Shown here: piece by piece, positions 59,639 through 64,000 of the stretch
Layout of the letters: each line of letters starts with the position of its first letter
Numbering within the stretch: the stretch's first letter is position 1
Assembly: GCA_016714685.1 (NCBI GenBank)
Contig: JADKCH010000001.1
Span: forward strand, 372,001 to 436,000
Source of the DNA: Candidatus Geothrix odensensis
GTDB lineage: Bacteria; Acidobacteriota; Holophagae; Holophagales; Holophagaceae
DNA: 64,000 nucleotides
Reading direction: 5' to 3'
Position numbers and translations under genes: made by a program
Notes under the pieces: model-generated
What the model was told of the DNA's origin: nothing
The model's database searches: none
What the model saw: only the letters and a program-made list of their open reading frames with translations

Positions 59639-59845
59639 TCAGATCGGCGCGTGCAGCTTGCAGGGATGGCAGTCGCAGTGCCCGCACCGTCCACTGCAGG
59701 GCAGTCCGTTGTCGACAGGAGGGGCCAGGTCCTTCATGGGGGCCGCTCGCTCCAGGGTCGGTACCGCTTTCGCCATCCGCACCACACCGGCCCCCGCGTC
59801 CGACTTGGGGGTGCTGAGGGGTTTGCGGGTGGTACCGCGGGGCAT
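59639..59845 (-). CDS. Small Cys-rich protein of unknown function
   Basis: A 68-residue ORF. The N-terminal part is basic and low in structure; the last 20 residues carry CSGRCGHCDCHPC, with five Cys and two His suited to a metal site. Its ATG is 5 bp after the stop of the SCP2-repeat gene on the same strand and a GAGG sits upstream, so it is probably cotranscribed. No family recognised. Confidence 0.5.
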   Translation of the reverse strand: MPRGTTRKPLSTPKSDAGAGVVRMAKAVPTLERAAPMKDLAPPVDNGLPCSGRCGHCDCHPCKLHAPI

Positions 59846-59850
59846 GGCTG

Positions 59851-61065
59851 CTAGGCCTCGGGCCGGCGGAAGGACTTCGCCACCTTCTGCATGAGCAGGG
59901 GGTCACCCTCGATCTGGATCTTGCCGGTCATGAAAGCCTCCTGGGCGTTCAGCGTTCCGGTGCTCATGGCGACGAAGTCGTCGGCCTTGGCTTTGAGGAG
60001 CGTATCACAGGGTTTCAGCAGCCGCGGGAAGACCAGGCAGGCCCCGTTTCGGATTAACAAAGTGTAAGCCGTATCATCGATCTGGTAGCCCACGACGGCC
60101 TCCAGATCGCCGGCCTTTTCAGGATTGAAGCGGTCGGGCATGGACTCCAGCAGGCCCTGGGCCGGGTTCACATCGGCCTCGAAGTGGGCGGTGTAGGCCG
60201 CCACCTGGCTCATGTCGCCCTTCACCGTGATGGCACCCCCCAGAAGGGCCGCAACCAGGTTCAGCTTGCCGGCGTTGAGCGCGGCGAAGTCGGCATCGGA
60301 GATGCCCAGGGCCGCTCCGCCCTCGACCTCGCCCGGACGCAGGTCGAGGCCCTCCGGGCTGAAATCCAGGCGGTAGGGCACGCCATCCACCTTCACCTCG
60401 AGCGTCCCGGTGGCGCCACCCTTGTACCGCTTGCGCAGGGTCGCCAGGGCCTTGCCGCCCGGCGTGTCGGGGAAGGTGATCTCGGGCTCCGAGGACCAGG
60501 TCTTCCAGGCCTTCCGGAGCAGCCCCATGTCACCTGTGAAGCGAAGCTGGCCCCCCAGCAGGGACGGGCCCGGATCTGAGATCCCGCAGAGGAGGCTGCG
60601 CACGGCGGCTTCGTCTCCGGCGACTTCCGCGCCCTCGCCCCAGCTTTCGCCGCCCACCCTGACCTTGAGTCCCGCCCCGGCCAGCGAGAGGCGGCCCGGC
60701 ACCAAGTCCTTGAGCGGCTTCACCGGCCCGCCCTGCTTCTGGGGCTTCTTGAAGAACTTCGGAAATTTCTGGAGCAGCCCCAGATCGCCGGTGCCCTTGA
60801 GCTTGCCGGTCATGAAGGCCTGCATGGGGTCGAGCTTGCCTTCATTCAACGCGATCCAGTCTTCGGCGCCGATGGTCACCACCGAGGTGGCGTCCGGCTT
60901 GGCCTCGCGCTTCAGGGAGAAAGCGCCATTCTCGATGAGGCAGGTATAGTCCCCGCCGCCCTCGCCCGTGACCTGGTAGTAGACGGAAACCGTGAGCCCC
61001 TGCGCCTTCTCGGGCAGGAAAAGCTCGGGCATGAGCGAAAAGATGCCATCCACCGTCAGGGCCAT
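59851..61065 (-). CDS. Multi-domain SCP2 sterol/lipid-binding-like protein
   Basis: A 404-residue protein made of repeated SCP2-like domains: one at about 8-105 (LNEGKLDPMQAFMTGKLKGTGDLGLL), a degenerate one at about 125-200, a third at about 205-300 (LNAGKLNLVAALLGGAITVKGDMSQ) and a fourth at about 310-402 (STGTLNAQEAFMTGKIQIEGDPLL). SCP2 domains hold lipids or acyl-CoA. No signal peptide, so it is cytoplasmic. The ATG at 61065 has GAGGTG six bases upstream and is preferred over 61101 or 61143. Confidence 0.8.
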   Translation of the reverse strand: MALTVDGIFSLMPELFLPEKAQGLTVSVYYQVTGEGGGDYTCLIENGAFSLKREAKPDATSVVTIGAEDWIALNEGKLDPMQAFMTGKLKGTGDLGLLQKFPKFFKKPQKQGGPVKPLKDLVPGRLSLAGAGLKVRVGGESWGEGAEVAGDEAAVRSLLCGISDPGPSLLGGQLRFTGDMGLLRKAWKTWSSEPEITFPDTPGGKALATLRKRYKGGATGTLEVKVDGVPYRLDFSPEGLDLRPGEVEGGAALGISDADFAALNAGKLNLVAALLGGAITVKGDMSQVAAYTAHFEADVNPAQGLLESMPDRFNPEKAGDLEAVVGYQIDDTAYTLLIRNGACLVFPRLLKPCDTLLKAKADDFVAMSTGTLNAQEAFMTGKIQIEGDPLLMQKVAKSFRRPEA

Positions 61066-61180
61066 GAGATCCACCTCGAAATGTTGAGTTGGATCGAGCA
61101 TGGCCGGGTCCCCGGATTCCGCGCAACGGTTACCAGGGGTCAAGCCGGACGCCTGGTGCGGCCGGCTTGATGGAGGCCCT

Positions 61181-62344
61181 CTACCGCAGCGACTGCACCA
61201 GCACCTTCACATCTTTGCGAGTGGTCGTGATCTCCAGGCTGGCAGGTCCAGATGCAGTCCCCTCCTCCGCCCATTGCACCAAATAGCGAGAGCCGAAGAT
61301 CTGGATGCCCTGCCCGAACTGGGCTTCCACTCCGGAGGTCAGGGGGAAGCAGAACCCACCGGTGGCCGAGGCGATGGTGCCGACATGCCCCATGACGTTC
61401 TGTCCGGCCCCGGCCACGGAGTAGACGGTGACCCCCGAGGCCACGGCTTTGGCCTTGAGCTCGGCCTGGAGCAGGGTCATGTCGCGGGTGGCAAGGGCGG
61501 CGGATTCAGCGGGCCCGCCCAGATCCCCCTTCTCGCGCTTGAAGTTCTGGCTCATGGCGCGCTTCACATTCGGATGCGTGAGGTCATCCGCCTCGCAGCG
61601 TGAGAAGACGACCACATGCTTCTGGCCCGGGACCTGGGCCAGCTGATCCAGGAGGCTCCCCAGAACAGTCCCTTCACGACCCACCGTGGCGAGAAGGCCG
61701 GTGACGAACGTGGGATTGTCGAAATTGAGCCGGTCGAGGACATTCACATTCCGCTGGTCCATGGTGCCGGAGGCCCACCCCGGGGCGCCGCTCCGGAACT
61801 TGGCCAGCAGGGCCGTCAGGGCTTCCTGGCCCGCCGCGCCATCCGTCGCATCTGCAAAAGAGGCCTGGAATCCCGCGCCCTGGACTGTGTTCTTGGAGCT
61901 TCCCACCAGCGCCTCGGGCAGCATCGCCGGCACCTTGGCCAGCGCCTCCGCCCAGAGTCCACGGCGGAGCGAAAAGCCCGGCATGAGCGACTCCAGAGAG
62001 TCCTTGCCGCGGGCCACGATGAAGACCCGGTCCCCGCCCGGCACCTTGGTCAGGAAATCTGCGGCTGCCAGGAAGGCCGCGCCACGCATGTTCGTGTCGC
62101 GGATGGGTTCGAAGACCAGCACCCAGGATTGGGCTGCATCGGCCGTCTGGGCCGGCGTTTTCACCTGGACCAGGGTCCGCGGTTTCCCCGCCACCTTCAC
62201 CCGAAACTCCTCGGCCTTCAGGTCGCCGACCATGGCACCCCGGCCATCCAGGGCCAGCACCCAGGCCTGGTTCCGGGGCTGCGAGGGCTGGCCCGCCAGG
62301 AGGCTCATGCCGAGGATCATTCCGAAGCAGCAACGGTGGAACAT
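61181..62344 (-). CDS. VWFA-related protein of the Acidobacteria type
   Basis: A 387-residue exported protein. A short signal (to about residue 18) is followed by a start typical of VWFA-related Acidobacterial proteins (WVLALDGRGAMVGDLKAEEFRVKVAGKPRTL). The von Willebrand A fold follows (SWVLVFEPIRDTNMRGAAFLAAADFL; HVVVFSRCEADD; GVTVYSVAGAG). The MIDAS Asp-x-Ser-x-Ser motif is replaced by EPIRDTN, so metal binding may be lost. Function is unknown. Confidence 0.8.
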   Translation of the reverse strand: MFHRCCFGMILGMSLLAGQPSQPRNQAWVLALDGRGAMVGDLKAEEFRVKVAGKPRTLVQVKTPAQTADAAQSWVLVFEPIRDTNMRGAAFLAAADFLTKVPGGDRVFIVARGKDSLESLMPGFSLRRGLWAEALAKVPAMLPEALVGSSKNTVQGAGFQASFADATDGAAGQEALTALLAKFRSGAPGWASGTMDQRNVNVLDRLNFDNPTFVTGLLATVGREGTVLGSLLDQLAQVPGQKHVVVFSRCEADDLTHPNVKRAMSQNFKREKGDLGGPAESAALATRDMTLLQAELKAKAVASGVTVYSVAGAGQNVMGHVGTIASATGGFCFPLTSGVEAQFGQGIQIFGSRYLVQWAEEGTASGPASLEITTTRKDVKVLVQSLR

Positions 62345-62402
62345 GCAGTCCCCTTCTTTGTGGATGATGGAATCCCCATTATGAGCACACCCAGCAACGG
62401 CC

Positions 62403-63332
62403 TCACAGCCCCAGCTGGTCCATCCGCTCGGCCAGACGGCGTTCCGCGAACAGCAGGTCGTCAGGATCCGTGGCCTTGGCCCGCCACGCCTTCACGAAGC
62501 CCTGGTCGCCGCGCTCGGCGGAGACGGCATCGGCCAGGGCCTCGCCCCCGGGCAGGTTCTTCGGCATGAGCGCGTAGGCCGGATCCTTGAAGGCTTCGCC
62601 GGGTCCAATCCAGGTCCAGCCCTTGGCGCGGAAGAAGTCGATGACATCGCCCAGGAAGAGACCGTTCAGCAGCCGGCTGTGCAGGAGGATGACGTGGGGG
62701 ATCTCCCGGCCGAAGACCGCGCGGCTCCAGGCGTCATAGAACCGGGCGCAGGCCCAGAGATGCTTCAGGTAGAGGTCGCGGTAGGGCGCCAGGTCCGCAG
62801 AAGGTTCCTTTTCCAGGCGCTTCCGCAGGCGCTCGTCGAACAGCCAGTCCGCCGTGTCGATGCTCACGTGGCCGATGGCGTCGCCCCGGGCCTTCAGGAA
62901 GGCGTAGAAGCCGTCCCTCTTGGCCGCGGTGTTGCCGGCGCGGAGGAAGGGATAGCGGTAGCGCTTCGTGAACCCGGGCAGGTCCCGGATCAGGGCCTCT
63001 CCCCTGAGGACGTCCGCCTCGTAGGCATCGAGGGTGACCTCGTCCCGGTTGAGGTCCCAGTGGCTGTAGCTGTGGTTCGCCAGCAGGTGTCCGGCCTCGC
63101 CCCAGGCCCGGAGGATGCCCCTGCCTTCCGGCGAATCACCACCATTCACCCCGTTGGTGAAGAGGATGGCCTGCACCTTCCGCGCCTTGAGGGCGGCCAG
63201 CATGGCCTGGTGCTGGGCGGGTGCGGCCATCAGGGGCGCGGGTCGCAGGAAGGGGGCATCATCCAGGCTGAGGGCCACCTTCTGCGCCGGCAGCGGCAGG
63301 GTCAGCAACAGGAGCAGCAGGCGCTTCAGCAA
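62403..63332 (-). CDS. Polysaccharide deacetylase family protein
   Basis: A 309-residue exported protein (signal to about residue 16). The NodB-homology metal motifs are present: LSLDDAP (catalytic and metal Asp), NHSYSHWD (metal His) and RYPFLRAGN. It is probably a periplasmic carbohydrate N- or O-deacetylase; the polymer is unknown. It diverges from the Ppx/GppA gene. Confidence 0.88.
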   Translation of the reverse strand: MLKRLLLLLLTLPLPAQKVALSLDDAPFLRPAPLMAAPAQHQAMLAALKARKVQAILFTNGVNGGDSPEGRGILRAWGEAGHLLANHSYSHWDLNRDEVTLDAYEADVLRGEALIRDLPGFTKRYRYPFLRAGNTAAKRDGFYAFLKARGDAIGHVSIDTADWLFDERLRKRLEKEPSADLAPYRDLYLKHLWACARFYDAWSRAVFGREIPHVILLHSRLLNGLFLGDVIDFFRAKGWTWIGPGEAFKDPAYALMPKNLPGGEALADAVSAERGDQGFVKAWRAKATDPDDLLFAERRLAERMDQLGL

Positions 63333-63385
63333 GGTCCCTCCAAGATTCCTGCCTCCAGGATGGCGGCAGTGGCCACAATCGTCCC

Positions 63386-64000
63386 ATGCGGATCGCAGCC
63401 ATCGATGTCGGGTCGAATTCCATCCACATGATGGTGGTGGAGGCTGATCCCCTGGGCGGCCAGCGGGTGCTGGCCCGGGAGAAGGCCATGGTGCGCCTGG
63501 CCCGGGGCGAGGCGAAATCCGGGGAGATCGGACCGGAGGCCTTTCGCGCGGGCCTCGAGGCCCTGGGCCAGATGGCCAGGCTCATCCAGGATTTCGCCTG
63601 CGACACGGTCATGGCCTGCGGCACTGCGGCCCTGCGCGACGCGAAGAACGCGCAGGCCTTTGTCCTGGAGGCTGAAAAGCTGGGGATCCCCATCAAGGTC
63701 ATCTCAGGGGAGGAGGAGGCCCGCCTCATCCACCAGGCCGTCTCCCACGCCATCCCCTTCCCGCCGGAGCCGGTGGCCCTGGTGGACATCGGCGGCGGCA
63801 GCACAGAGCTGACCTGGGTGCAGGGCGGCCGCGTGGCGGCCAGCATCTCCCTGCCCTGGGGCCTGCAGCGCCTGGCGGACGCGGCCCAGACCGCGGATCC
63901 GCCCTCGGCCCACGACCTCAAGCGGCTGCGGAAGATGATCCGGCGCATCCTCAAGAAGGCCCGCAAGGATCTTCCCTCAGAGCTGCCAGAGCCCACCCTG
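63386..64000 (+). CDS. ppx: Ppx/GppA exopolyphosphatase family, N-terminal part (runs off the window)
   Basis: An open frame of 205 codons to the last base. The start AAIDVGSNSIHMMVVEA is the phosphate-1 motif of the ASKHA fold, DIGGGSTELTWV the phosphate-2 motif and GTAALRDAKNAQ, SGEEEARLI are typical. It removes phosphate from polyphosphate or converts pppGpp to ppGpp; which one cannot be told. The 3' end is outside the window. Confidence 0.92.
   Translation, partial: MRIAAIDVGSNSIHMMVVEADPLGGQRVLAREKAMVRLARGEAKSGEIGPEAFRAGLEALGQMARLIQDFACDTVMACGTAALRDAKNAQAFVLEAEKLGIPIKVISGEEEARLIHQAVSHAIPFPPEPVALVDIGGGSTELTWVQGGRVAASISLPWGLQRLADAAQTADPPSAHDLKRLRKMIRRILKKARKDLPSELPEPTL

Overview
The window is high-GC chromosomal DNA with tightly packed genes, many joined by ATGA stop/start overlaps. 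The best guess is an acidobacterium of the Holophaga/Geothrix type. Support comes from a VWFA-related protein of the kind abundant in Acidobacteriota (61181-62344), a diderm envelope gene set (Lpt, Mla, Kdo, FadL, beta-barrel proteins), and a large lactate oxidation locus as expected for a lactate-oxidising, metal-reducing lifestyle. No phage, insertion sequence, rRNA or CRISPR array was seen. Lineage is inferred from gene content only.

Layout. 1-8.2 kb: tail of a PEGA-repeat protein kinase, tRNA-Gln, spoVG, pgeF, a D,D-peptidase, then an operon on the minus strand of mlaE-mlaF-mlaD (MlaD with a probable C-terminal outer membrane barrel), a DUF116 protein and a UbiA prenyltransferase. 8.2-14.6 kb: glmU, pdxA plus a class IV aminotransferase, an Hfq-like protein with a long N-terminal extension, an orphan histidine kinase divergent from a Fur-family regulator, tRNA-Gly and tRNA-Cys. 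14.6-20.4 kb: a kdsD-lptFG(fused)-mnmA-membrane protein run, a stand-alone LON-domain protein and a CAT-anticodon tRNA followed by two copies of a hairpin-rich repeat.

20.5-31.8 kb: the lactate locus. A FadR-type GntR regulator faces lldP (lactate permease), a Dld-II type FAD/Fe-S D-lactate dehydrogenase, an LldG/LldH-like pair (the second a natural LutB-LutA fusion) and a complete lutABC set. This gives three apparent lactate dehydrogenase systems in one direction, behind one operator-like site (TGGT-CTG-ACCA). A second CAT tRNA and a roughly 70-base G tract separate it from an HU gene.

32-42 kb: a GAF protein, an outer membrane protein, a large Reg_prop sensor ending in a Cys-rich domain, bshA, YggT, DivIVA, thiolase and FadL. 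42-48.7 kb: a complete trpEGDCFBA operon preceded by a previously unannotated leader peptide with three consecutive Trp codons and mutually exclusive antiterminator and terminator stems, a classical ribosome-stalling attenuator.

48.7-64 kb: a membrane protein, a 5'-nucleotidase split into two genes in inverted domain order, monomeric isocitrate dehydrogenase, formate-tetrahydrofolate ligase, a YigZ protein, a five-gene coupled LiaI/LiaF-LytS-LytTR envelope-sensing operon that begins with a 37-residue membrane peptide, an SCP2-repeat protein with a small Cys-rich downstream gene, the VWFA protein, a polysaccharide deacetylase and the start of a Ppx/GppA phosphatase running off the end.
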